Source: Symbiodinium natans
Lineage: Eukaryota > Sar > Dinophyceae > Suessiales > Symbiodiniaceae
Length of the DNA: 64,000 bases
Reading direction: 5' to 3'
Assembly: GCA_905221605.1 (NCBI GenBank)
Contig: CAJNDS010002536.1
Coordinates: forward strand, 188,001 to 252,000
The notes beneath the pieces were generated by a model. It saw nothing but the letters and a program-made list of their open reading frames with translations. It was not told the origin of the DNA and ran no database searches. The stretch's first letter is position 1. Every line of letters begins with the position of its first letter. Made by a program: the position numbers and the translations under genes. This document shows, in pieces, positions 10,468-22,107 of the stretch.

Positions 10468-13400
10468 GCAGAGCTTGTCGAAGGTCACCTTGAACTCGTC
10501 CCAAGGCATCCAAAAGCAGGATTCCTGAGAATTGGGTTCATCAGCAGGGCTTAGGGCGTTCCGCGAGCGCGAGCTCAGAGGCCTGGGAGAAACCCTAGAG
10601 TGCTCATGGCTTTTCCGGTGGCTGCCCAAGATGTTTCCGTTGGCACCTTTGCTTTGCTGGAAGGTTGCATTCGTGACGAGCCCAGCTTCGAAGCTTCTTG
10701 GGCCTCGCAACCCCTAAACCCTAAACCGGAGGTAAGGCCCTAAGCCCCCGAAACCCGAAACTGGAGATAAGACTCGAAGCCCCCCAGACCCCAAACCGAA
10801 AATAAGACTCTAGAAGACCCCGAAACCCTAAACCGAAAAACAAGACTCTACAAGCCCCCGAAACCGAGTGCAGCTCGAGCCACAGAGCTCTGAACCGTCT
10901 GGTAGGTTCGCTGCGGGCTCACAGGACTGGCGCCTGGACTGCTTGTGAGGGTTACGGCTCCCGCAACGACACGCGCGGGCAAGGCTCCAGATGTCTCAAT
11001 CAAGGGTGGAAAGTCAGAACTCATCATGACATGGTTGCACACACTACTACAACTGATTCGCTCCTCCTGTCCGGCATGCTTGAAAGCAGAAAATCGAGTA
11101 GCAGTGTACTACGATCACTGTCACAAACGACCCTGCAACGGGTGGAGGAAGGCTGCTGGAAAGAAGGACGGTTTCTCCCGGGGTCTGGGATTTGGGTTTC
11201 AGAGTTTGTACCAGTCTGGTGTGGAGGTCAGAACCTGTAGAACGTTTGACGACAGCAACCGAAGTTACATACCTAGCAGCATGCCTCCATTCTTTGGACT
11301 GATGGTGACGACTGCGCCGGCGACATCCTTACACAACTGCATAGTGCCGAAGGTCAGGTCTGCGCAGGGCGAAAGTACCGGCTCATAGGCCGCGGTAAGC
11401 TCCATAAACACTGAATACTTGCAACTCAAGCCCCTCGCCTTTCCACCAGTCCCCCAAGAATATCTTGGATGTCTGTCTGAGGCACAGCTATGACCGGCAT
11501 CTGGGGCGGCAGGACCCCGTGATAACAACAGTAACACCTTCTGCGACCTAGATTTCACAACTGGCGACGATAACAAGCCCCAATCTGAGGGAAAACGGTG
11601 CCCAGATGCCGGAAATCCTTAAATTAAAGCCCTGCACCCGTACGCGAAACCCGAAGTCTCTGATGCAGCACCAGCCTCCGGAAATTCAAAACATTCTGAA
11701 CCTTCATGTCACATATGCACCGGAGCGTAGCCAAGCGGCAAGCTGGCGTACAACCTCATTGACAGGACTCAAACCCAACTCGAGGACAAGAGGGCCACAA
11801 ATTGTCGGTCTGTTGCAATAGCACCATGCTCGAGGCCCCAGCCGCCCCAGCCCACATTCATTTATGCGATGCTCTGGGTCGAAAGAACCGATTGATCGAC
11901 TGAAGGTGAGGGCAGCTATGTTCCCGAAAGCTGCGCTCTCGAAAAACTCCAAAAGAGTTTCCTGAGAAGCTCTCAGCCTCTCTTCTACCAGGGGCCACTG
12001 ATATGGGGCCCCAAACCTCCCATCCTTTAGTCGACTCAACATCCATATATTCTTCAGACCCCCGTATCATCATCACATTCATATGAACCCTAAACCCTAA
12101 ATCCTAAACCTTAGGTGTCATGGCTTCGGCCCGCCTCGGGGTGTCGCTGCCACCGGTCTGACTGGTGTCCCCACTCCCCGAGCCAGGTGGAGGAGAAGGT
12201 GCCTATGGGCAAGTCCAGTTTCGGGGGTTCCGGCAATGCCGGTACGTGGGAGATTTGGGCACCAGCCCAAAAGCTCCAGCAGGCAAAAAGGACTCTTTCA
12301 GTCTTGTGAGTCACCCATGACAACCCTGGCCCCTGCTTTCAGGCCTCCCTCTGCTTTCCAGTCGCCATGTGGATTCTTCCTAGGCTCAACAGAAGCAAAA
12401 GACAGTTAAACGAGTCATCGTGTAGATGCGCCTCCTGCAGCTACAAACCTCCATGCTCTGAGGCCCAAACCCAAACTAAGCTCCCGGCTACAACTTCTGG
12501 GGCTGCTGGTTGAAGGAACGATGCTGATGTCTCTGCAGAATCCATTCCTATTAGTCATGACTTCAGAGCACAAGGCATTCATTTCGCTGCCCGAGCTTCA
12601 AAGCCACCAAGCGCACAGGCGCATTGCGACGTCCTTGGTCCTTATGCGAAATTCTCCAGACAAAACAACTGAAGATTCTCAAACCTCCATCTGCCGGCGC
12701 ATCAGTTCCCAAGCACAAAAAGGCCTGCGATCCTTCCAAATAAGGCCTTCGAATCCAAGTCTGCCCGAGCACGCCCTTTCTGAGGCCTTGTTGCAGCCAA
12801 GGTGCATTGTGCAAGATGACCTCCCTGGCATCGAGCACAGCGTAGGCATGGCCGGAAATCAACCCGTCAGGTCGGTAGTAGTCACCTCTGACATTCGGCC
12901 AAGTCCGAGGGGGGGGGGGGTTTCTTGGGATGCTTCAAAAGGTTAGAGTGACAAAATGTTGTTCGCTTGCTGCAATCAGTGTTTGGTGGTGCTGTACAGT
13001 AGCCCATCCTCAAGTTGCTTGCCGGATTTGCGAAGAGGTTGATGCTCCCAGTTCTGATCAGTGATATCAACACTTGTACTGACACCAACGGGCCTTCTGT
13101 GAAACGACCCAACCGGTGGCTAGACATGCGCGTCTCAAGCCGCCTCCCGACCGGACCGGCTCCGTTTTGGAGCTGCTGCGCTTCGACGAGGCGTGGGATC
13201 CGTAGGGTTTGGCCAAGATGTAGTTTTAAAACCACTCAACTGCTCGGGGTTGCCAATGGCGAAAGATATATGAAAGCTCTTCCGCCCACGGTACAGCTCA
13301 TCTGCTACCGAGAAAACTGTGGCAGTTCGGGAAGAACGGTGCTGAAAGTAGCCCTTCGTTCGACTTGCGTAGAGTGCAAGGCCGACGTTCGAAACCAACA

Positions 13401-16400
13401 TCACTTGCGTCAGAGTAGTCACGATGTTGTACAGTATCAGCAACGATGGCCTTTTCAGCCAGACTTGGCAAGCTTCTCTTGCCGTCTTCCTCTCAATATA
13501 CAATGTTGCCTGTGCACTGTGCGGGGACGAGGCGGCTTTGACATTGACTGACGTGAAGCGAACAACATTTGAGGCCAGTCTTTAACGTGCACACCTTTGC
13601 AAAACAAAGGCTCGCACGATCTACATCGTGCAGTGGCTCTTACTGCGGCCCCAGGCACGCACAGATGCAACCGCCGGGAATCGAGTGATCGACGCAGTGA
13701 CCGGACAGGTTCCTGGGGCGCCGAACGGCAAGAAGTCTAGAGATGAAGCACCACCTGCATGGACTTGGCAAGCAGCAGCGGCAACAACAATGGCACTTCA
13801 TCGCAATAACCGACACAGGTGTGTTAGAGTTCGCCAGCAGCCAGCGCACAGTTTGTAGACCATGCGAGGGAAGCAGCTACCACATAGGGTGCGTGCTGCC
13901 GAAAGGCGTGCAATGTAGTTCACCATCTTCTCCCAAATCTCCTCATCCAGCAGGTCGTCTGGGACATGGCTCAGCCGGCTGGAGCCAATACCCGTGCTTG
14001 TGCGACCAGCATACTGCGCACCCTTCCACTCCCAGTGGTTCTTCAACGCCGAAGTCCTTGCCACACAATCGCCCAAAGGGGCCGGCACAAAAGCAGAAAG
14101 ACAGCCTATGTCAACTGGATGTGGCTAAAGTGGAGAAGGCTACCGGCTGCCGATCGAGAATGGGCACATCTTTACACAAGGACTCCACATGGCAGAAAAG
14201 GGATGTCAGCATTCTTGTGCATTCTTGCACTGTGCAACAGGGATGCCGTTGTAAACCCAAGCAGGGTCTAAAGGTCTCGAAGCCCTTGACAATTCTGAGC
14301 TGCTCTGCATCATCTGCGGCCGGACGCTGGAGAATGTAGACCAATGGAAACCCTCGTCAAAAAACGGCAAGGCTCTTCAGAATGATTCCAAGTGTTGGGG
14401 GACTTCGGACTCAAGGCCCAGGGCTGCACATCAAGAACAGGGCAACTTCACAACCCACACACCTCAGCACGGAAAGGAGAGGCCTATAGGTGTCACATGT
14501 TGAAGGCGCTCCCCACATCCTGTGCCTGTCAGGGCCATCAGCGCGAAGGGCTCCGTGCCCCCCGACAGGTTGGCGTAGGAGCCTACGAACTTGGCCATGG
14601 CCTGCAGATCTTTCTTTTTTTTCTTGGGGTTTAGGGTTTAGGTTTTTAGGTTTGGGTCCTAGCTTGGGCTCCTAGGCGGGCAAACAATAGGATTCCCGGC
14701 ATGAAAGATTTAGACTTGGGCCAGGGGATCCTTGCAAACAGCCTCCACACTGAAGCTCTCCATCCCAGACCCCAGGCCCTAGACACTTCTCTATTTGGAC
14801 ATTCATTCGAAAACCCTACAACCAGCCTTCTCGAGAATCAGTGCCCAAACCTGCAGTGGCGGCAACAGAATCGTTTGACGACCCAACCTCGAAACACCGT
14901 CAAGGTCAGGAAATTAATGAAATTCGCCTTGGCTTCCGGTCGAGAGGCGTCTTCCCCCCTTCCCAACCCTTCCCGGAAGTCATTGTTCCCCCGTGTCGTG
15001 GGACCCATTCTGGGACCCCCTGACACGTGTGGTGACATACAACGTCTGCGATGGGCACGCTACACCCCGCACACAATTACTAAGCTCTGAAAGGATTTGG
15101 GTAGAAGCCCGAGCTGCTTGGCGACCATTGGGCCGGCCGAAAAGCGGCACCCACTTCTTCCGAAGGCGTTTGGCACCGGTCCTCAGCTCAAGGACCGATC
15201 ATCCCAAGGTCAGGGCTAAGGGGTGGGTTTTTGGGCAAAGGACCTGTTGAGGAGCGTTCAAAATCCTGATCTCCAAAGTGTTGGGGAGTATGGCTCGTGG
15301 TTGTGTTGCTCCAGGGTGGCGCAGGTAATTGCTTCGGCTGGCTCTCTAGCGCACGTATCAGCTGCACCCATCTGCTGGCTTCTCGCGTTGGAATACTCCC
15401 GTTTCAGTCATTGGCTTGAACTTGCAGCGCTTGAACTTTGCGGCAACACTAGGCCGGATCAGCCCGATCGGTGCAGGTTCTTGCTCAAGCAATGACAGCC
15501 GAGGATCTCGGTGTAGACATCCTTGTAGTTGTACACCCGGGTTCCATCTGCCTCCAGTCCCAAATAAGCCTTCCCAAGACCCCACAAACAAGAGAACTGT
15601 TCTTGACCATTCATCATCGCCTCTGGGGAGAGATGTGGAGTTTTCCTAAACCCTTCCGGACCTGCTCTTCGTAGGGCACATCGGACCAGTCGTCCTTCTG
15701 TTCAGGGACAGCTGGCCGGGAGGTTCTCAAAGCAGAAGAGCTCTGATTCTGACAACAACCTCTCCGGCTCTCAGACTCTTAGACACTTCCCCCAACCTCT
15801 CCTCCATGGTGCAAGGCACGAAGTCGTCCACTTCGACGAGCTCCCAGCGTCCGGATGCCATGTCAAAGAGCTGAACCACGAAGCGCCCTCGAGGAGTTGG
15901 GGTGGTTGTGTCGATCAGGGATAAGGGGTTCGAAAGGCGAATTGATTTTTAGGACAAGTTCTTGTCAGTATACGTACATATGTGCAAAAAAACTGGGCGC
16001 TGTTTCGTATGGCGGGGTCTGCACATCCGGACGGAAAGCTGCTTTTCAGTGCAACTTGCACGCGTGTCCAGGTAGCCCATGCAGGCACAAAACGGGAAAC
16101 GGGACCCACGCCGGACTTCCCAGTTCAGAAGCTCAGAGCCCTCAACTGCCCTTCCCCCTCCCCGCCCCCTCCCCCGTGGTAACCTGCAGCTGGCTCCGCT
16201 TCCACGAAGAGCCGGCGAACTGCCCCGGGTCGCCGCGCCTTGGCTACAAGGCTCTTTGGCCCTCTGAGCCTTTTGAAGCATTTGGAGTGGTTGACAGTTG
16301 GGGAGAAAGCCTGGCACTTGAGGAGGGCGAAGGGCAACCATCCCTTCTCAGGAGGGTGTTCAGCGAGTTGTTGCCGATCTTTGCGGGGGCCGATGGGGGA

Positions 16401-17487
16401 GTCTGTGCATCGGGGTTCAAGCCTAAGACGGTTTGGGCTGTTTTCCCAAGCCTACTATGGCCGCCGTGAATCCAAGGCTGCAATTGTGGCAACCAGCCAG
16501 CAGTTGCCCAAGGAGCCTGGAGTATGGGTCAATCTGTGCATGTCTGCATCTAACACATGGCTCAGTGTAGACTCAGACAGCAAAACCTTGCGCAAATCCT
16601 TCCCTCCTCGCCTTGGGCAAGATCGCTGGAACTCATCCCTGGCTCGATTTTCAACTTCAATTCTTCCTTTGGGGGATTTGTTCAGGCTGGCGGATCAGTG
16701 TGGGAAGCACACAGTTTCAGGGCGGCAGGAGAGTGCCTGTCCAGGTCAGCTCTGACTGCTGCTTCTGGGAGAACTCTGCCGCCGAGATCTGCTGGTTGAA
16801 ATGCCTCGCATGAACCCAGTATCTTGACCGTAGCCCTGCATGAAACACGCACTGGGTATCTGGTCTTCCGCGCTGTTGGACCATGTCGGGCTAAGCCTGC
16901 AGCTCAGAACTCTTACCATCCCTCAGCCCGAGCTGCAGGAGTTCCGGCACACGGACCCAGCGGGCGTTCTGCCGCTGGTCCTGCACAAGCAAAGGTATGT
17001 CTTTCTCTCGAGGACTTCATTAACGCATCGATCATGCCCACTCAGCCGCTCTCCAAGTTTGAAGTAATCAGCATCAGTCACCTTAAGAAGCAACAACAAA
17101 CATGAAGCCTGTTTGCTTAAGAGGTCATTGGTGTGCAAGCGTCTGCCACCATGAGATTTGTGGATGAAACGGCGACATCCCCAACGGCCCAACAGTGCAG
17201 AAAAATCAGGGATTCAATCGGCTGCATGGCACCAAGCTTCAGATTCAGGTTGCAGGGTGCCAGAAATTCGTGGAATGCTGTGCAACGCGATCTGTGGAGA
17301 GCGTAAAGAAGCAGAGTCCTGTTCGCCTTATGCGGCAGTTTAGGTTGGCGTTGATTCTCAAACCCCACCCCTGATTGACAGGTGTGTCCTGTGTGATAAA
17401 GACCTTGCCTGCCTTTGCCTCCCCCAAAGAGCCAGGAGTGGGAGGAAAGGCCACGTCAATGAAGCGCGAGTCGTGGAGGTCGATCTC
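10468..17487 (-). CDS. Calpain-family (C2) cysteine protease, multi-exon
   Basis: Calpains are calcium-linked cytosolic cysteine proteases. Exons read on the minus strand, with phase checked where both borders are given: 17404-17487 (FIDVAFPPTPGSLGEAKAGK); 16917-16980 (ARWVRVPELLQLGLRD); 16612-16662 (KIEPGMSSSDLAQ); 16473-16516 (GSLGNCWLVATIAAL, holding the catalytic Cys); 16184-16238 (ARRPGAVRRLFVEAEPAA); 15787-15887 (GRFVVQLFD, then GRWELVEVDDFVPC); 15662-15697 (KDDWSDVPYEEQ); about 15489-15557 (ADGTRVYNYKDVYTEIL); 14526-14601 (AKFVGSYANLSGGTEPFA); about 13890-13980 (DEEIWEKMVNYIAR); 12821-12885 (DGLISGHAYAVLDARE, catalytic His); about 12130-12215 (WLGEWGHQSDRWQRHPE); 10468-10524 (CFWMPWDEFKVTFDKLC). 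The order matches the family from N-terminus to the end of the protease core. The Asn exon (NPWG type) and the exon before AKFVGSY were not found. The Cys motif is GNCW rather than the usual GDCW. Any N-terminal domain upstream is unknown. Confidence 0.9.
10700..10870. repeat. Telomere-like CCCTAAA tract
   Basis: Degenerate CCCTAAACC units interleaved with AAGACTC and AAGCCCCCGAAA phrases, giving a 40-50 base higher-order repeat (cctaaaccg-gaaaataagactc-aagccccc). It lies just upstream, in gene orientation, of the last recognised calpain exon and so is likely intronic. Confidence 0.75.
12083..12116. repeat. Short CCCTAAA tract in calpain intron
   Basis: Four imperfect CCCTAAA units lie immediately downstream, in gene orientation, of the calpain exon encoding the QSDRWQRHPE segment. 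Confidence 0.75.
14628..14665. repeat. Short TTTAGGG tract in calpain intron
   Basis: The plus strand reads ggggtttagggtttaggtttttaggtttggg directly next to the poly-T run that precedes, in gene orientation, the AKFVGSYANLSGG exon at 14526-14601. Confidence 0.7.
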
Positions 17488-17722
17488 CTAAGGCTGGCTT
17501 AAGCATTCCCTAATTGGCCCTTGCTTCTGACCTGTGACTGACCCGGCTGCTCGAATTCTTCTTCTGACGCCTAACTAGTAGCAGCCTTGGAAAGAACCTC
17601 ATTGATGCATCAGGCGTTTTGATCTTCAGGCTGGAGACTATTCCACGTCTTTCAGTGGAACCTGAGTGGTTAAATCCAGCTAGCCGCTCCTTTGAAAGAT
17701 ACCATCCTTTTACCTGCATGGT

Positions 17723-18200
17723 ATGATTTTCAGTATGATGTTATATTATACCCTATTTTACTATAACCTGAATCTACGCCAATTCCACCAAGTCCAGGGG
17801 CATCCTCTGCATCAAGACAGACAGGGCGGCAACGCGAGGTGGACAGCCCCATGGCGAAGAGCTTTCCAAAGCGTGAGGGGCTGTGAGGGTAGTCTGGCCT
17901 TTTTCTGCCACCCGCCTATAGCTGAACTTGACGTCTGCATTCGAGAGTATGGGCAGCAACTGCGAGGTGTCTAGCTTAGGGCCGAGGGCCTGGGGCTTGT
18001 ATGGAGGGGTTCAAGGAGCTTTCGTCGTTTGTTGGCTATGTTGGCTATGTTGCAAAACTTTTGGTGGACTGTTTAAGGAGTCTCTGCTTCCATAGGTCTT
18101 TGGATATTCTACTCTAGGCTGCGATTTTAACATTAAAAAACGTGCCAAAAGAAATCTTCAAATCTTGGACCGCTGGGCTTGAAGACCTGGAGCGCTTTCC
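17723..18200. other. No gene seen; AT-rich start and a dispersed TGCCACCCGC motif copy
   Basis: The first part (17723-17770) is AT-rich. At 17900-17927 lies one of three copies of a T-run followed by TGCCACCCGC and a TA-AGCTGA phrase (others near 19780 and 57940). It lies upstream of the first recognised calpain exon and could be intron or 5' flank. Confidence 0.45.
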
Positions 18201-18609
18201 TGCTGTCATCGGGTTGCTCGGGCTTGTCCGAGAGGGGCTTTAAACTCGCCGCAGCTCTCTGCCCTCCTTTGGAGGGACAGGCTGCGACGTGGGGGCCGGA
18301 CGAGGCCTTGGATGGAACTTAGAATTTGCAAAAAAAACAGATTTTGGCAACGGCCGCTCCAGCCCCGACCTACAGACCTACAAAAGCAGCTTGGGCCATG
18401 GCGGGCATGAAGCAGCATGAGCACATGAAGTGCCATGGTTATGTTGAGCGCGCCGGCAGGTGGTCCTTCGATCCCGTTCGTCTGGTTGCAGCATGATCAG
18501 CATGGAGGCCCTTAAAGCCTAGAAATCTTTAGAGCCCTTCTAATTAAGACACAGGTTGAGTCCGACCTTGCTACGCTTGACCGTTCTTATTGTCACTCTT
18601 AGAAAAGTA

Positions 18610-18792
18610 GGGTTTTGTAAACAAGCAATGAGCGCTGAAGCCCTCGCAGACCGACAAGCTCGTATCCTGAAAGCGACTCCTCTTCCTTCTCCCCCATTTC
18701 AACTGCAAGCTCCCCTTCTTGCACAGGCTCCACCTCAGCATGCAGCTCGACTGCCTTCTTCGGACTGGGCCTTGGAAGCTTGGAGGTTTCAC
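18610..18792 (-). CDS. Candidate acidic exon upstream of the calpain gene
   Basis: A minus-strand reading rich in Glu and Lys (AVELHAEVEPVQEGELAVEM, followed by GEKEEESLSGYELVG) looks like charged linker protein. It lies 1.1 kb upstream of the first recognised calpain exon on the same strand, so it may encode the N-terminal region of that protein. No domain is recognised. Low-complexity Glu-rich readings can arise by chance from CTT/TTC-rich opposite strands. Confidence 0.3.
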
Positions 18793-18794
18793 TA

Positions 18795-18940
18795 CACAAA
18801 TAAGAAATTAATAACAATAATAAAAACAATAATAATAGTAACTAATAATAACCATGAAACAAATGACAATAATAGTAATGATAATCATGATAATACTACT
18901 AATAATAATCATAGGAATACATACAAATTCTACTAGTAGT
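18795..18940. repeat. AAT/ATA-rich simple repeat
   Basis: Irregular AATAATA, ATAATAGTAA and ATGATAATCATGATAATAC units. No coding sense. Confidence 0.8.
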
Positions 18941-19199
18941 GTCATTGCGTTCTCCATCTAGGGTGGTAAGGTGTTATCATGCTTCGCCTCTGCCTCTGGG
19001 GGGCTCCTTGGGCGCTTATGCCAGCCTTGCACCAGACGCATTCTGATCAAAGATCCCCAGTTTGTTAGATGGAGAATTCTACTTTTCACCTCATGTTCTT
19101 TGGCAGGTTTTGATGAATGAAACGACTGAACGCCAGAGACTATAAGAAGACGAAGATCAAAGCCACGCCCGGGCATGACTTTTCATGTAGATCCGGCAC

Positions 19200-19310
19200 T
19201 ATGGCCTTGGGTTTAAGGTTTAAGGGTTTAAGGGTCTAAGGGTCTAAGGGTCTAGGGGTTCAAGGGGTTAGGGGGTTAAGGGTTTAAGGGTTTAAGGGTT
19301 TAGGGTTGCG
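19200..19310. repeat. Telomere-like TTTAAGGG/TTTAGGG tract
   Basis: About a dozen units of the type GGTTTAAG, GGGTCTAAG and GGGTTTAGG, with homogeneous 8-base variants at the left and a TTTAGGG end at the right. Orientation is TTTAGGG on the plus strand. Confidence 0.8.
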
Positions 19311-19724
19311 CAGCACATCTCAATTGGCATCTAGCATTTCCTGCGGAGGGTCGCACATCGCAAGGCCCGGCCCAAGAAGCAGGGCCCTACCACACTAGGG
19401 ACGAACGATCGGGCACCCTTTTTGTTTGCATGGCGTTTATGGGGTTCTTCGTTTGGGGGTTGAAGTTTGAAGGATGTTAAGGGTCTTGGCTTTCCATGCT
19501 GCGTGCTTCAGTATGTTAAGACATTCACGGGAGCTTTCGAAAGCAAATCGTCTTTCAAAAGGAGCTTCCGAACGGTTTGCTTCCCGGGTGAGACAGCACG
19601 AAGCTCTGCTGGGCAGGGAATAGGCTGTAGCTCACGAGGCCTATCCTTCCAGCTTCGGGATGCTGCAGCAAAAACAAACGTCCACCGAGGGCCCGCAGGA
19701 CCTGCAGCCAGCTAACTTGGGGAG

Positions 19725-19800
19725 ACTTAGGGTTTAGGGTTTATAATAGGGTTTCGCGGGTGGGTTTATAATAGGGTTTTTTTTTTCCCACCCGTTTCGC
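19725..19800. repeat. TTTAGGG units, duplicated GGGTTTATAATAGGGTTT and T-run motif
   Basis: A telomere-like unit is followed by two copies of gggtttataatagggttt and a T10 run leading into CCCACCCGTTT, which resembles the dispersed TGCCACCCGC motif. The phrase ttataatagggttt recurs at about 21038 next to another TTTAGGG tract. Confidence 0.7.
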
Positions 19801-20104
19801 AAGCGTATACGGGGAAGAGGTCAGGCCTAGTTACCGCCAAAATTCAGGTTGAAAAGGTTGCTAATCCGTTGCTGGAGCCCTAGATGGCCTTCGGAGTGTA
19901 CCTTACCCTGAAACATTCAAAGCCACACCAACAAAACCTCACAGCACGAACAACCCAAAGAAACGAGGAACCAACCCCGAAGCCACCATCCCCGGACTCC
20001 CAAAGTTCAAAGGTCAGAACCCTGTCCCCCCAGCGCACCTGTCCGAGTGGCACGTAGGCCAGAATGCAGCTAGGCAGGGTTGGCTGAAGGGAAAGGAGGA
20101 CTTG

Positions 20105-20440
20105 AAGGAGGAAGAGATGCATGCACTCGGACAGGCTCACTATCCTGGAAATGATGTACAGCGGGGGCTACAGAGCTTGATATCCCCGGTCTTGCAGTGC
20201 TGAGGTCATATCTACTCAGATTCATTCTACATCAATAGAGTACCACAGCAAATACATCTCCCGGGGATACATTCACGCTGCAGACCTACCAATGGCATTC
20301 ACTTCACTAAAGCAGAATTACCAGGGCTTCAAATGGGTCTGTTTGTTCCCAGAGCCTGGCCTGTTTCAAATGGCTTGATAGCTCACAGGAACCTGGGAGT
20401 TGCTTCCGGCGTGCATTTCCCCTGCATGGACCTACAAACC
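20105..20440. repeat. Diverged tandem duplication, copy 1
   Basis: This roughly 330-base stretch is similar to 20665-20967 over its whole length. Shared landmarks in the same order are gcatgcactcggacaggctc, gatgtaca, tccccggtcttgca/tccccgatcttaca, ctccgggg/cccggggatac, ttcacgctgcag, ccaatggca, cctgtttcaaa, agctcaca and gttgct. No protein family was recognised in any frame, and no flanking terminal repeats are evident. Confidence 0.8.
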
Positions 20441-20664
20441 CTTAGCGGTCCTACAGACCCTCAACGTAGGTTAAGCAAGCCGGTCACTTGTCGCAACTCC
20501 CTGTGCAATGAGGTGTTGTCTAGCCAGCCATGAGACCACCCTTGAGGCACAATGTTAGGTCTGGGCACACCTGTGGCACCTGGCATGGGTAGTGTTTAGG
20601 GTGCTCTCATTGGGCTTAGACACCGTCGCGAAAGTCTTTAAGGCCCTCTCCTTGGAGCAGTTTC

Positions 20665-20967
20665 TCCAAGGAGGATGAGTTGCATGCACTCGGACAGGCT
20701 CACTATCTTGGAAACGATGTACATTGGGGTCGACGGAGCTTCGTATCCCCGATCTTACAATGTAGAGGTCCAATTTAGTCAGAATATGCCCACGCTACAT
20801 CAACAAAAAACCACTGCAGAGACGCTCTCCGGGGATACGTTCACGCTGCAGATTTGCCAATGGCATCTACTTCGTTACAGGCCCGACCTGTTTCAAACAG
20901 CTTGACAGCTCACAAGATCCTGGAAGTTGCTCCCAGTGCGCATGTCCCCTACTAGGCTCGACAAACT
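20665..20967. repeat. Diverged tandem duplication, copy 2
   Basis: Second copy of the 20105-20440 element, same orientation, about 560 bases downstream. Several small insertions and deletions separate the copies; copy 1 has about 30 extra bases before the cctgtttcaaa landmark. Confidence 0.8.
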
Positions 20968-21037
20968 AAGACACTCGTTCAAGTTCAAACGTGCAACAGT
21001 GGAACAATCCAGCGGGATCTTAAGAGCGTATCAGCAT

Positions 21038-21082
21038 TTTATAATAGGGTTTAGGGTTTAGGGTTTAGAGTTTAGGGTTCAT
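21038..21082. repeat. Short TTTAGGG tract
   Basis: Four TTTAGGG-like units following ttttataatagggttt, the same lead-in phrase found at 19740-19780. Confidence 0.8.
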
Positions 21083-21284
21083 GAAGGAAACCAGCCATGC
21101 TGCAACAGGAACCGGTCGTCATTTGTGGGGCATTGATGCTGGGCTGCCGCCAAGCCATGCGGGCCCGCGTTGCTATGCTATCTTGACCTGTGCGTGGTCG
21201 GCATCTGTCTCCAGAAAGCCATCAGATCGCCGACGCTGCGCCGTAAAGATGTGGAACATAGACAGAACATGTATACACACACAC

Positions 21285-21665
21285 ACATAGAAGATACTAT
21301 GATGCTAAAAAATGCAATACTATATAATACAAAATACTACTATATAATACTATATAGTACCATATACTACTATATATAATACTGTATAATACTATCTAAT
21401 ACTATATGATACTATATAATACTATCTAATACGAAATAATACAATATACTGCCATATCATACTATATAGTACTATAGAATACTATATAGTACTATATTGA
21501 ATACCATATTCAATACTATATCATACAATGTAATGCTAGATAATCCTTTTTACAATTCTCTAGAATACTCTGCATAGTGCATAATCCTCCATAATACGAT
21601 ATACTAGCATACAATACGACATAATACGACGTAATACTACATAATACTACATAATACTTGGCAGG
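21285..21665. repeat. Long degenerate ATAATACTAT repeat
   Basis: About 380 bases of irregular 10-14 base units, ACTATATAATACT, ACTATATAGTACT, ATACGACATAATACG and similar, after a short CA repeat at 21273-21285. Palindromic ATATAT/ACTATATAGT cores could fold into hairpins. No coding sense. Confidence 0.85.
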
Positions 21666-21889
21666 AATTCTCAGAAACAAATGCCAACTTGGAATGGTCA
21701 AGCATGTTGATTGGGCCAGGACTTGAGTCCGCGAAAATCTGCCGCTCTTCGGAAAATAAGCGAATCCAGCGGCAAAAGCGCGGTAAGCGACCAAGCGATG
21801 CTACTGTAGGATCATCTACAAGAAGGCATGAGAACTGAGTCCAAACTTCAAAGACCTTTCAAATGGGTTTGCAATCTAGCCTGCAAGCA

Positions 21890-21909
21890 CCCCCCCCCCC
21901 CCCCCCCCC
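21890..21909. repeat. C20 homopolymer
   Basis: Twenty consecutive C on the plus strand (G on the transcribed sense strand of this gene block). Confidence 0.95.
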
Positions 21910-22107
21910 AGTTCTCGACAATCCGAAGATTTCCAAACTTCATTCAGGCTTGAAGAATGTCTGTCGGCCGCGCGCTGCTGGCCGCTATGTTCATGTGTAG
22001 CTTGTCTGGTACACTTGCCGAGCCGATACATTAACGGAGCCTCTGCATGAAGGATTGCAGTCGGACGGGGCGCTGGCACCTCACCTCGCGCCTCTGCATT
22101 TACTTTA

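Noticed and set aside
13015-13551. 178-codon plus frame and an opposite hydrophobic minus frame (13135-13503)
   Set aside because: Neither shows a family motif. The minus frame looks membrane-like but lies where calpain introns are expected and is not needed for the protease.
13743-14339. 198-codon plus-strand open frame
   Set aside because: It lies antisense to the calpain exon encoding DEEIWEKMVNYIAR and to its introns, has no recognisable motif, and is opposite to the direction of all real genes.
15855-16469. 204-codon plus-strand open frame
   Set aside because: Antisense shadow of the calpain exons at 15787-15887 and 16184-16238, whose minus-strand readings match the protease family.
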